A stretch of DNA of 64,000 nucleotides, taken from positions 1 through 64,000 of the forward strand of contig NZ_JAHFZZ010000013.1 in the NCBI RefSeq assembly GCF_018603905.1, in the 5' to 3' direction. Below the pieces are notes generated by a model. The model saw nothing but the letters and a program-made list of their open reading frames with translations, was not told the DNA's origin and made no database searches. The DNA is from Nonomuraea sp. NEAU-A123. Lineage in GTDB: Bacteria > Actinomycetota > Actinomycetes > Streptosporangiales > Streptosporangiaceae. This document shows, in pieces, positions 25,533 to 34,900 of this stretch. The position numbers and the translations under genes were made by a program. Within the stretch, counting starts at the first letter, position 1, and the number at the start of each line of letters is the position of its first letter.

Positions 25533-26513
25533 ATGCGTCTCCGCATACTCGCCGCCGTCGCGGCGCTCTCCGTCGCCGCGGTGTCCGGCTGCGGCGCCGG
25601 CTCCGGTTCCGGCTCTGACGGCGGGGGGACCGGCGCTCTGCGCATCATGGCTCCCGCCTCACCGGGTGGCGGCTGGGACCAGACATCCCGTACGGCCGAG
25701 CAGGCGCTCAAGGCCGTCGACCCGAAGCGCCGGGTCGAGGTGTACAACGTCCCCGGCGCGGGCGGCACCATCGGCCTGGCCCAATTGGCCGGCGAGAAGG
25801 GCAACGGCAACCTGCTGATGACCATGGGCCTGGTGATGGTCGGCGCGATCGAGCAGAACAAGTCCAAGGTCACACTGGCCCAGACCACGCCGATCGCCAA
25901 GCTGACCGAGGAGTACGAGATCATCGTGGTCCCGGCGGCCTCCCCGTTCAAGTCGGTGGCCGACCTGGTCGCCGCCTGGAAGGCCGACCCGAAGAAGGTG
26001 TCCATCTCCGGCGGCTCGGCCGGCGGCACCGACCACATCGCGGCCGGGCTGATGGCCAAGGCCGCCGGCGTAGACCCGAAGCAGGTCAACTACATCGCCC
26101 ACTCGGGCGGCGGCGAGGCGCTGAACGAGCTGCTCGGCAACAAGGTGAGCGTGGGCATCTCGGGCGTCGGCGAGTTCGCCGAGCACGTGAAGTCCGGCAA
26201 GCTCCGCGCGCTGGCCGTGACCTCGGGCCAGCGGCTGCCCGACCTCGACGCGCCCACGCTCAAGGAGGCCGGGCTGAACGTCGAGCTGACCAACTGGCGC
26301 GGCTTCGTGGCGCCCCCCGGGCTCGACGACGCCGCCAAGAAGTCGCTGACCGACCTGGTGACCAAGATGCACGACTCGCAGCCGTGGAAGGACGCGGTGG
26401 CCAAGAACGGCTGGATCGACTCCTTCCAGACCGGGCAGCAGTTCGCCGACTACCTCAACGCCGAGCAGGCCAAGGTCAAGACCATCATCGCCGAGCTGGG
26501 CGTCGTCTCCTGA
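25533..26513 (+). CDS. tctC: Tripartite tricarboxylate transporter substrate-binding lipoprotein
   Basis: The 326-residue extracytoplasmic receptor belongs to the TctC family. The signal ends in lipobox VSGC, followed by a Gly/Ser-rich linker. Family features are MAPASPGGGWDQTSRT near the N-terminus and VYNVPGAGGTIGLAQLAG. It delivers citrate or a related carboxylate to TctAB. ATG 25533 is chosen because TTTGGAG lies just upstream; GTG 25527 is in frame but inside that site. Its stop overlaps tctB (TGATG). Confidence 0.92.
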   Translation: MRLRILAAVAALSVAAVSGCGAGSGSGSDGGGTGALRIMAPASPGGGWDQTSRTAEQALKAVDPKRRVEVYNVPGAGGTIGLAQLAGEKGNGNLLMTMGLVMVGAIEQNKSKVTLAQTTPIAKLTEEYEIIVVPAASPFKSVADLVAAWKADPKKVSISGGSAGGTDHIAAGLMAKAAGVDPKQVNYIAHSGGGEALNELLGNKVSVGISGVGEFAEHVKSGKLRALAVTSGQRLPDLDAPTLKEAGLNVELTNWRGFVAPPGLDDAAKKSLTDLVTKMHDSQPWKDAVAKNGWIDSFQTGQQFADYLNAEQAKVKTIIAELGVVS

Positions 26514-27046
26514 TGTCCGAGACCACGGCCGGTCGTACCGGCCCCGGTGACGGCGAGAAGCGGCGTTGGCGGTGGCGTCCCGAACTGGGGCTGGCTCTCA
26601 TCGTGCTCGCGCTCGGCGTGTTCGTCGTGATCGGCACGCTCGACGTGTCCGCCGCCGCCTCGCAGCTCGGCATCGGGCCGCGGTTCTTCCCGATGCTGGT
26701 GGGCGGCTCCATGATCGTCGTCGGCCTGTTCTATGTGGCCGACGTGCTCAGGGGCGGGCGCGGCGACCCCGAGGAGAGCGAGGACGTCGACGTGGACGCG
26801 CCCGCCGACTGGCGCAGCGTCGGGCTGGTGAGCGGGATCTTCCTGGCCTTCACCGCGGTGCTGAACCTGCTCGGCTGGATCATCGCCGCGAGCCTGCTGT
26901 TCTTCGGCCTGTCGCTGGTGCTCGGCGCGGAGCACAAGCTGCGCGCGGCGGGCGTCGGGGTGGTCCTGGGGATCGCCACCTACCTGCTGTTCGTCAAGGG
27001 CCTGGGCGTGTCGCTGCCGGGCGGGCTGCTGCAGGGGGTGATCTAG
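26513..27046 (+). CDS. tctB: Tripartite tricarboxylate transporter small membrane subunit
   Basis: The 177-residue protein has four predicted membrane helices (starting PELGLALIVLALGVFVVIGT) and an acidic loop between helices two and three (about residues 82-98), as in TctB proteins. It starts at ATG 26513 overlapping the tctC stop; the longer open frame is out of phase with tctC and not real. tctA begins directly after its TAG. The three gene products form one secondary transporter driven by ion gradients. Confidence 0.9.
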   Translation: MSETTAGRTGPGDGEKRRWRWRPELGLALIVLALGVFVVIGTLDVSAAASQLGIGPRFFPMLVGGSMIVVGLFYVADVLRGGRGDPEESEDVDVDAPADWRSVGLVSGIFLAFTAVLNLLGWIIAASLLFFGLSLVLGAEHKLRAAGVGVVLGIATYLLFVKGLGVSLPGGLLQGVI

Positions 27047-28570
<1,524 letters not shown>

Positions 28571-28609
28571 CGGCCTCCCGGTCGTTTTCTGTCGTACCGG
28601 CTGGGCAGC

Positions 28610-29071
28610 ATGGCGGCCATGGCCGTGAAAGTACAGGTGACCTTCGACTGCGCCGACCCCGAGAAGCTGGCCAGGTTCTGGGCCGAGGCGCTCCGCTACC
28701 GGCTGGAGGAGCCCCCGCAGGGCTTCGCCACCTGGCAGGACTACTGGCGCGCCCGGGGGCTGCCCGAGGAGGAGCTGACCGGTGACGGCGGCTACGACTC
28801 GGTCGTCGATCCGGCCGGGGTGGGGCCGCGGCTGTGGTTCCAGAAGGTGCCCGAGGGCAAGGTGGTCAAAAACCGCCTCCACCTCGACCTGTCGATCACG
28901 TCCGGGCACGACCGGCCGGTGGAGGTCCGCAAGGCCCAGCTCGACGCCGAGGCCGAGCGGCTGATCGGGCTGGGGGCGACGCTGTCGAAGGTGCTCCTGG
29001 TGGAGGGCCTGCCCGACTACTACGCGATCACCCTGCTCGACCCGGAGGGCAACGAGTTCTGCATCAGCTGA
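28610..29071 (+). CDS. VOC/glyoxalase-like protein
   Basis: The 153-residue protein begins VKVQVTFDCADPEKLARFW, the usual opening of Glyoxalase-like domain proteins, and ends in LLDPEGNEFCIS, the conserved VOC C-terminal strand. It probably binds or modifies a small molecule in the cytoplasm, possibly as part of drug or metabolite resistance, but the substrate is unknown. ATG 28610 and ATG 28619 are both possible starts. It stands alone between tctA and gatB. Confidence 0.85.
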   Translation: MAAMAVKVQVTFDCADPEKLARFWAEALRYRLEEPPQGFATWQDYWRARGLPEEELTGDGGYDSVVDPAGVGPRLWFQKVPEGKVVKNRLHLDLSITSGHDRPVEVRKAQLDAEAERLIGLGATLSKVLLVEGLPDYYAITLLDPEGNEFCIS

Positions 29072-29097
29072 GCGTTTTACGGCATCTGTACGGCGCA

Positions 29098-29135
29098 GGC
29101 CCCGCCGGCTCGCTTCCTCAGCGAGTGGCGGGGCC
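29098..29135. terminator. Hairpin between the VOC gene and gatB
   Basis: GGCCCCGCC (29098-29106) pairs with GGCGGGGCC (29127-29135), enclosing CTCGCT/AGCGAG. It lies 27 bases past the VOC stop and probably ends rightward transcription. Confidence 0.75.
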
Positions 29136-29154
29136 TTCGGCGACGAGCCGCACA

Positions 29155-29189
29155 TCGGCGGGTTACCCGTCTCGCGAGTAACCCGCCGA
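29155..29189 (-). terminator. Hairpin downstream of gatB
   Basis: A perfect 12-bp stem (TCGGCGGGTTAC at 29155-29166 with its complement at 29178-29189) and an 11-base loop, six bases past the gatB stop. It has no U-tract; it likely ends the gatCAB transcript. Confidence 0.75.
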
Positions 29190-29194
29190 CGGGC

Positions 29195-30700
29195 TTACTC
29201 GGAGACGCCCAGCTTCTCCAGGATCAGCTCGCGGGCCCGGGCGGCGTCGGCCTTGCCGCGGCTGGCCTTCATCACGCCGCCCACCAGCGCACCGGCCGCG
29301 GCGATCTTCCCGGAGCGGACCTTGTCGGCCGCGTCGGCGTTGCCGGCGATGACCTGGTCGACGATCGCCGACAGCTCGCCCTCGTCGTTGACGATCCGCA
29401 GCCCGCGCCGCTCGACCACCTCGTCGGGCGAACCCTCCCCGGCCAGCACTCCTTCGAGTACCTCGCGGGCCAGCTTGTCGTTGAGCGCGCCGGAGGCCAC
29501 CAGCTCGGTGACGCGGGCGATCTGCGCGGGCGTGATGGGCAGGCCGGCCAGGGCCACCCCGGACTCGTTGGCCCGCCGCGCCAGCTCACCCATCCACCAC
29601 TTACGCGCGTCGGCGGCCGGCGCGCCCGCCGCGACCGTCGCCTCGACCAGGTCGAACGCGTCGGCGTTGTGCATGGCCTGCATGTCGAGGTCGGACACCC
29701 CCCACTCGGCCTGCAGCCGCTTGCGCCTGACCGACGGCAGCTCGGGCAGCGCTTCCTTGAGCGTGGCCACCCAGGCCGGGTCGGGCGCGATCGGCACCAG
29801 GTCCGGCTCGGGGAAGTAGCGGTAGTCCTGCGCCTCCTCCTTGGACCTGCCGGGCGTGGTGACGCCGGTGTCCTCGTGGAAGTGCCTGGTCTCCTGGATG
29901 ATCCGGCCGCCGTCGGCGAGGATCGCCGCCTGCCGCTCGATCTCGCTGCGCACGGCGCGCTCGACGCTGCGCAGCGAGTTGACGTTCTTGGTCTCCGTAC
30001 GGGTGCCCCACTCGGACGCGCCGCGCGGCATGAGCGAGACGTTGACGTCGCAGCGCAGCGAGCCCTCTTCCATGCGCACGTCGGAGACGCCCAGCGAGCG
30101 CAGGGTCTCGCGCAGCTCGGTCACGTACGCCTTGGCCACGTCGGGCGCCAGGCTCTCGGTGCCCTCGACCGGCTTGGTGACGATCTCCACCAGCGGGATG
30201 CCGGCCCGGTTGTAGTCGACGATCGAGTAGTCGGCGCCCTGGATGCGGCCGGTCGCGCCACCCACGTGGGTGGACTTGCCGGTGTCCTCCTCCAGGTGCA
30301 CCCGCTCGATCTCGACCCGCACGGTCCGGCCGTCGACCTCGACATCGAGGTAGCCGTCGAAGCAGAGCGGCTCGTCGTACTGGGAGATCTGGTAGTTCTT
30401 CGGCATGTCCGGATAGAAGTAGTTCTTCCGGGCAAAGCGGCACCACTCGGCGATCGAGCAGTTCAGCGCCAGGCCGATGCGGATCGTCGACTCGATCGCG
30501 ACGGCGTTGGCCGTCGGCAGCGAGCCGGGAAACGCCAGGCAGGTCGGGCAGACCTGCGTGTTGGGCGGGGCGCCGAAGGTCGTCTTGCACCCGCAGAACA
30601 TCTTCGACGCGGTGCCGAGCTCGACGTGCGTCTCCAGCCCGAGCACCGGCTCGAACCGGGCGAGCGCCTCGTCGTACGGCATGTGCGTATCGACAGTCAT
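29195..30700 (-). CDS. gatB: Asp-tRNA(Asn)/Glu-tRNA(Gln) amidotransferase subunit B
   Basis: The 501-residue subunit binds misacylated tRNA and carries the kinase site that activates Glu or Asp for amidation. It begins with the signature VLGLETHVELGTASKMFCGC and has the zinc-type CGC...CPTC cysteines in the cradle domain. The C-terminal YqeY-like tail (about 415-500; GGVMKASRGKADAARARELI) contacts tRNA. It is the last gene of gatCAB. About 115 bases separate it from gatA; a short ORF lies in that gap. Confidence 0.96.
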   Translation of the reverse strand: MTVDTHMPYDEALARFEPVLGLETHVELGTASKMFCGCKTTFGAPPNTQVCPTCLAFPGSLPTANAVAIESTIRIGLALNCSIAEWCRFARKNYFYPDMPKNYQISQYDEPLCFDGYLDVEVDGRTVRVEIERVHLEEDTGKSTHVGGATGRIQGADYSIVDYNRAGIPLVEIVTKPVEGTESLAPDVAKAYVTELRETLRSLGVSDVRMEEGSLRCDVNVSLMPRGASEWGTRTETKNVNSLRSVERAVRSEIERQAAILADGGRIIQETRHFHEDTGVTTPGRSKEEAQDYRYFPEPDLVPIAPDPAWVATLKEALPELPSVRRKRLQAEWGVSDLDMQAMHNADAFDLVEATVAAGAPAADARKWWMGELARRANESGVALAGLPITPAQIARVTELVASGALNDKLAREVLEGVLAGEGSPDEVVERRGLRIVNDEGELSAIVDQVIAGNADAADKVRSGKIAAAGALVGGVMKASRGKADAARARELILEKLGVSE

Positions 30701-30710
30701 GGTGGAGTCC

Positions 30711-30788
30711 TTAGTTCAGATCGTCGCATTTCACGCCGCCAACCACGGCGAGGAACGGCGGCACGTCGATCTCGATGTGCGTCAGCAC
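30711..30788 (-). CDS. Possible 25-codon ORF between gatA and gatB
   Basis: GTG 30788 opens a 25-codon frame (VLTHIEIDVPPFLAVVGGVK followed by CDDLN) ending with TAA 30711-30713, ten bases before the gatB start. It has a purine-rich AAAGGGGGGA about eight bases upstream and natural amino acid composition, and it fills the otherwise unexplained gap between gatA and gatB. It could be a small protein or could keep ribosomes moving into gatB. No family recognised. Confidence 0.5.
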   Translation of the reverse strand: MLTHIEIDVPPFLAVVGGVKCDDLN

Positions 30789-30815
30789 GCCGCCGTCCCC
30801 CCTTTCGACACGTTC

Positions 30816-32306
30816 CTACAGAGCCGGAGCCTTGGACAGCAGACTGCCGCCCCAGCGGCTTTCGAGGGCCTGCTCCACAGCGGCGCCGACGCGGTAGCAG
30901 CGGTCGTCGCCCAGCACCGGGGCCATGATCTGCAGGCCGACCGGCAGCCCGTCCTCGTCGGCCAGGCCGCACGGGACCGAGATGGCCGCGTTGCCCGACA
31001 GGTTGGACGGGATCGTGCACAGGTCGGCGAGGTACATGGCGATCGGGTCGTCCGCGCGCTCGCCGATCGGGAACGCCGTCGTCGGCGTGGTCGGCGACAC
31101 CAGCACGTCCACCTGGTGGAAGGCGGCCTCGAACTCGCGCGAGATGACCGTGCGCACCTTCTGCGCCTGACCGTAGTAGGCGTCGTAGTAGCCGCTCGAC
31201 AGCGCGTAGGTGCCGAGCATGATGCGCCGCTTGACCTCAGGGCCGAACCCGGCGGCCCTGGTCATCGCCATGACCTCCTCGGCGCTGCGGGTGCCGTCGT
31301 CGCCGACGCGCAGGCCGTAGCGCATGGCGTCGAAGCGCGCCAGGTTGGAGGAGCACTCCGACGGCGCGATCAGGTAGTAGGCGGGCAGCGCGGTCGAGAA
31401 CGACGGGCAGGAGACCTCGACGACCTTGGCGCCGAGCGATTCGAGCAGCTCGACGGCCTCGTGGAAGCGGGCCAGCACGCCGGCCTGGTAGCCCTCGCCG
31501 CCGAACTCCTTGACCACGCCGACGCGCATGCCGGAGATGTCGGCGTTGCGAGCGGCCTCGACCACGGACGGCACGGGCGCGTCGACCGAGGTGGAGTCCA
31601 TCGGGTCGTGCCCGGAGAACGCCTCGTGCAGCAGCGCCGCGTCGAGCACGTTGCGGGCGAACGGGCCGGGCGTGTCGAGCGAGCTGGCGAACGCGATCAG
31701 GCCGTAACGCGACGAACCGCCATAGGTCGGCTTCATGCCTACGATGCCGGTCACCGCGGCGGGCTGCCGGATCGAGCCGCCGGTGTCGGTGCCGGTGGAC
31801 AGCGGCGCCTCGTACGCGGCGACGGCGGCGCTGGAACCACCGGACGACCCGCCGGGGATCCTGGTCAGGTCCCACGGGTTGTGCGTCGTGCCATAGGCGG
31901 AGTTCTCGGTGGAGGAGCCCATGGCGAACTCATCCAGGTTCGTCTTGCCGAGGATCACCAGCCCGGCCGCGCGCAGGCGGCTCGTGACGGTCGCGTCGTA
32001 CGGCGGACGCCAGCCTTCGAGGATCTTGGACGCGGCCGTGGTCGGCATGTCGGCGGTCGCGAAGATGTCCTTGTGCGCGATCGGCACCCCGGCCAGCGGG
32101 CCGAGCCGCTCACCGGCGCCCAGCCGGGCGTCGACGGCCCTGGCCTGCTCGACGGTGGTCTCGCGATCGATGTGCAGGAACGCGTTGATCTTGGGCTCGA
32201 CCTCGGCCATGCGGTCGAGATGCGCCTCGGCCACCTCGACGGCGGTCACCTCGCCACCGGCGATCAGCGCGCCCAGCTCTGCGGCGGTCTTGTGGATCAG
32301 ACTCAT
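30816..32306 (-). CDS. gatA: Asp-tRNA(Asn)/Glu-tRNA(Gln) amidotransferase subunit A
   Basis: The 496-residue amidase subunit releases ammonia from glutamine for transamidation. The Ser-cisSer-Lys triad is complete: Lys in GVPIAHKDIF, the cis-Ser in PGGSSGGSSAAVA and the nucleophilic Ser in TDTGGSIRQPA. It starts at ATG 32306, overlapping the gatC stop by four bases. Together with GatB and GatC it makes Gln-tRNA(Gln), and perhaps Asn-tRNA(Asn), by the indirect route usual in actinobacteria. Confidence 0.97.
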   Translation of the reverse strand: MSLIHKTAAELGALIAGGEVTAVEVAEAHLDRMAEVEPKINAFLHIDRETTVEQARAVDARLGAGERLGPLAGVPIAHKDIFATADMPTTAASKILEGWRPPYDATVTSRLRAAGLVILGKTNLDEFAMGSSTENSAYGTTHNPWDLTRIPGGSSGGSSAAVAAYEAPLSTGTDTGGSIRQPAAVTGIVGMKPTYGGSSRYGLIAFASSLDTPGPFARNVLDAALLHEAFSGHDPMDSTSVDAPVPSVVEAARNADISGMRVGVVKEFGGEGYQAGVLARFHEAVELLESLGAKVVEVSCPSFSTALPAYYLIAPSECSSNLARFDAMRYGLRVGDDGTRSAEEVMAMTRAAGFGPEVKRRIMLGTYALSSGYYDAYYGQAQKVRTVISREFEAAFHQVDVLVSPTTPTTAFPIGERADDPIAMYLADLCTIPSNLSGNAAISVPCGLADEDGLPVGLQIMAPVLGDDRCYRVGAAVEQALESRWGGSLLSKAPAL

Positions 32307-32602
32307 GCCTCCTCCCCCAGGATGCGCGGGACCCGGAAGCGGTTGTCCTCGACGGCCGGCGCGCCGGACAGCGCTTGCTCGGGCGTCAGTGACGGTCGCA
32401 CCTCGTCGGCGCGGAAGACATTGGTCAGCGGAAGCGCGTGCGACGAAGGCGGAACGTCCTCGGCGGCGACCTCGGCCACCTTCGCGACCGACTCGATGAT
32501 GGCATCGAGCTGGGTGGCGTAGTGGGCGAGTTCGTCATCGGTGAGGGCCAGCCTGGACAACCGGGCCAGGTGTGCGACCTCGTCGCGGGTTATGGCGGAC
32601 AT
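32303..32602 (-). CDS. gatC: Asp-tRNA(Asn)/Glu-tRNA(Gln) amidotransferase subunit C
   Basis: The 99-residue protein wraps around and stabilises GatA. It starts MSAITRDEVAHLARLSRLAL, the family signature, and ends with the conserved NRFRVPRILGEEA tail. It is the first gene of gatCAB. The 76 bases upstream hold the likely promoter, with a possible -10 (TAGGAT) at 32645-32650. Confidence 0.96.
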   Translation of the reverse strand: MSAITRDEVAHLARLSRLALTDDELAHYATQLDAIIESVAKVAEVAAEDVPPSSHALPLTNVFRADEVRPSLTPEQALSGAPAVEDNRFRVPRILGEEA

Positions 32603-32678
32603 GAGTCGTTTAACCCGTTTCGTGGATGGAGTTGGGACACTGTCATCCTAGGGGCCTTGACGGAGCGAGACCGAACCG

Positions 32679-34751
32679 TTAAGCGGTCTGAGTGACCTCG
32701 GAGCGGTAGCCGTACTCGATCTCGGGCGGGCTCTCGAAGTTCTCGCGCAGCCAGACCGTGGCCTCGGCGGGCGGCATGGGCTCGTTGAACAGCCAGCCCT
32801 GGCCCATCTCGCAGCCCATCTCGGTGAGCCGGATCGCCACGTCGTCCGACTCCACACCCTCGGCGACCGAGTGCAGGCCGAGCGAGCGGACCAGGTCGAC
32901 GATGGAGCGCACGATCCGGTAGTCGTCGTCGGATTCGGCGATGCGTTTGACGAACGACGCGTCGATCTTCACCTCGGACACCGCCAGCCGCTGCAGCCTG
33001 ATCAGCGAGGAGTAGCCGGTGCCGAAGTCGTCGAGGGACAGCGGCACGCCGAGCACGGCCAGCGCTTTGATCGTCTCGTGCGTGTAGGCCTGGTCGCCCA
33101 TCAGGATGCGCTCGGTGACCTCGAGCTGGATCGCCGAGGGCGGCAGCCGGAGCTTGGCCAGCCCCGCCTCCAGTTGCTCGGGCAGCGCCGAGTCGAGCAG
33201 GTCGCGGGCGGAGATGTTGACCGAGACCTGCACCCGCAGGCCGCTGTGCCACCAGCGGGCGGCCTGCTCCAGGGCGGCCTCGATGACGTATTCGGTGAGC
33301 TGGCGCATGAGGTAGGACTGCTCGGCCAGCGGGATGAACTCCGACGGCGGGATCTGGCCGTGCACCGCGTGGTTCCAGCGCAGCAGGGCCTCCATGCCGT
33401 GCACGGCACCGGTGCCCAGGCCGACCTTGGGCTGGTAGTGCAACCTGAGCTCGCGATTGTCGACGGCGCGCCGCAGATCACCGAGGAGGTTGAGGCGTTC
33501 GGGCGAGTTGCGGTCCTTGTCCGGCTGGTAGAGCTCCACGCCGGTGCGCCCCTCCTTGGCCAGGTACATGGCCACGTCGGCGCGCTGGAGCAGCAGCTCG
33601 AAGTCGGGGGCGTGGTCAGGGTAGAGCGCGATGCCGACGGATCCGTCGAGGTCGAACGACATGCCCTCCAGCCGTACCGGCTCTCTGAGCGCCGCCCGCA
33701 GCCTGGCCGCCACCTCGCGGGCCGCGTGGGCGTCCCTGATCGAGGGCAGCAGGACGGCGAACTCGTCACCGCCCAGCCGGGCCACGACGTCGCCGGGCCG
33801 TACGGAATGGGTGAGCCGGTGGGCGACCATCTGCAGCAGCCGGTCACCGACCGGGTGGCCCATCGTGTCGTTGACCTCCTTGAACCGGTCGAGGTCGAGC
33901 AGGAACAGGCCGACCCGCTCGTCCTGGCGGGCCTCGGCGAGCGCCTCCTCGGTGCTCACGATCAGCATCTTTCGGTTGGGCAGGGCGGTCAGCTCGTCAT
34001 GCATGGCCTGGTGGTCGCGACGCATGGACAGCGTGGCGGTGAAGTAGACCGCCGCCAGGGGCGCCACGAACAGCGGCACGAGGGAGGGCGCGTGGGTCAT
34101 CACGACGACGACCAGGGGCGCCAGGCCGAGCAGCGCGGCGTAGACGAGGCTCTGCGGGCCGAGGCTCGCCCTCAGCACGCGGGTGATCGACCGGCGCTCG
34201 TGCAGTGCCACGGCACCGCTCACCAGCGCGGCCCTGACGGCGAAGTAGGCGATGCCGGCCAGCGTGATCGCCAGCAGGTCGGAGCCCGTGGGCACCCACG
34301 GCGCGGCCGGGCGCGGCACGATGCCGAACAGGCCGAGCACCACGGCGGCGGCGGTCAGCGCGAGCGTCGACTGGGCGATGTTGAACATCACCCGGTGCCA
34401 CGCCTTGCGGGTGACGATGCCGTTCATCGTCACGGCCACCGCCTGCATCAGCACCGCCACGGGCAGGCCGAAGTGCAGGAGCACGGCGAAGGTGAACATG
34501 GTGGAGGGGTACGTGCCGCCGACGGCGGTCGCCGAGGACACCATGACGGGCCTGAGCTCGCCCAGCACGGCGAGGACGGTCAGCACCCAGAACAAGGGCG
34601 TGCGGGCGAGCTCCGCCAGGCCGGCCGGGTCGAGTCGGAGCATGGCCACGGCCAGCGCGGTGAAGCCGATCACGGTGATGCCGGCGAGGAACGCCCACAG
34701 AGGCGTCCCGGCGCGTGGCCCTGTGTCGCGGGTGTCGGTTGGGTCAGCCAT
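32679..34751 (-). CDS. Membrane-bound GGDEF-EAL cyclic di-GMP protein
   Basis: The 690-residue protein has about eight N-terminal membrane helices (residues 15-235), then a GGDEF domain (ARLGGDEFAVLLP, with an inhibitory-site RPGD five residues earlier) and an EAL domain. The EAL keeps MEALLRW, NISARD, DDFGTGYSSL, KIDASFV and SVAEGVE. Both active sites look intact, and unlike the protein at 16168 it has no PAS domain. ATG 34751 has a G-rich site upstream; an in-frame ATG at 34769 has none. It lies between gatCAB and ligA, transcribed in the same direction. Confidence 0.92.
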   Translation of the reverse strand: MADPTDTRDTGPRAGTPLWAFLAGITVIGFTALAVAMLRLDPAGLAELARTPLFWVLTVLAVLGELRPVMVSSATAVGGTYPSTMFTFAVLLHFGLPVAVLMQAVAVTMNGIVTRKAWHRVMFNIAQSTLALTAAAVVLGLFGIVPRPAAPWVPTGSDLLAITLAGIAYFAVRAALVSGAVALHERRSITRVLRASLGPQSLVYAALLGLAPLVVVVMTHAPSLVPLFVAPLAAVYFTATLSMRRDHQAMHDELTALPNRKMLIVSTEEALAEARQDERVGLFLLDLDRFKEVNDTMGHPVGDRLLQMVAHRLTHSVRPGDVVARLGGDEFAVLLPSIRDAHAAREVAARLRAALREPVRLEGMSFDLDGSVGIALYPDHAPDFELLLQRADVAMYLAKEGRTGVELYQPDKDRNSPERLNLLGDLRRAVDNRELRLHYQPKVGLGTGAVHGMEALLRWNHAVHGQIPPSEFIPLAEQSYLMRQLTEYVIEAALEQAARWWHSGLRVQVSVNISARDLLDSALPEQLEAGLAKLRLPPSAIQLEVTERILMGDQAYTHETIKALAVLGVPLSLDDFGTGYSSLIRLQRLAVSEVKIDASFVKRIAESDDDYRIVRSIVDLVRSLGLHSVAEGVESDDVAIRLTEMGCEMGQGWLFNEPMPPAEATVWLRENFESPPEIEYGYRSEVTQTA

Positions 34752-34900
34752 CAGTAACAGAACCCCCATTAGGTCACTATGGGAGGGTACGACCTTTACC
34801 CCACTTCGCGAAACCAACCGCGTACGTTCCGTCACTTATCCTTCGGACATATACCCCAAAACCACTCTTCGTATGCTACCCGCGACGATCCGTATATGAC

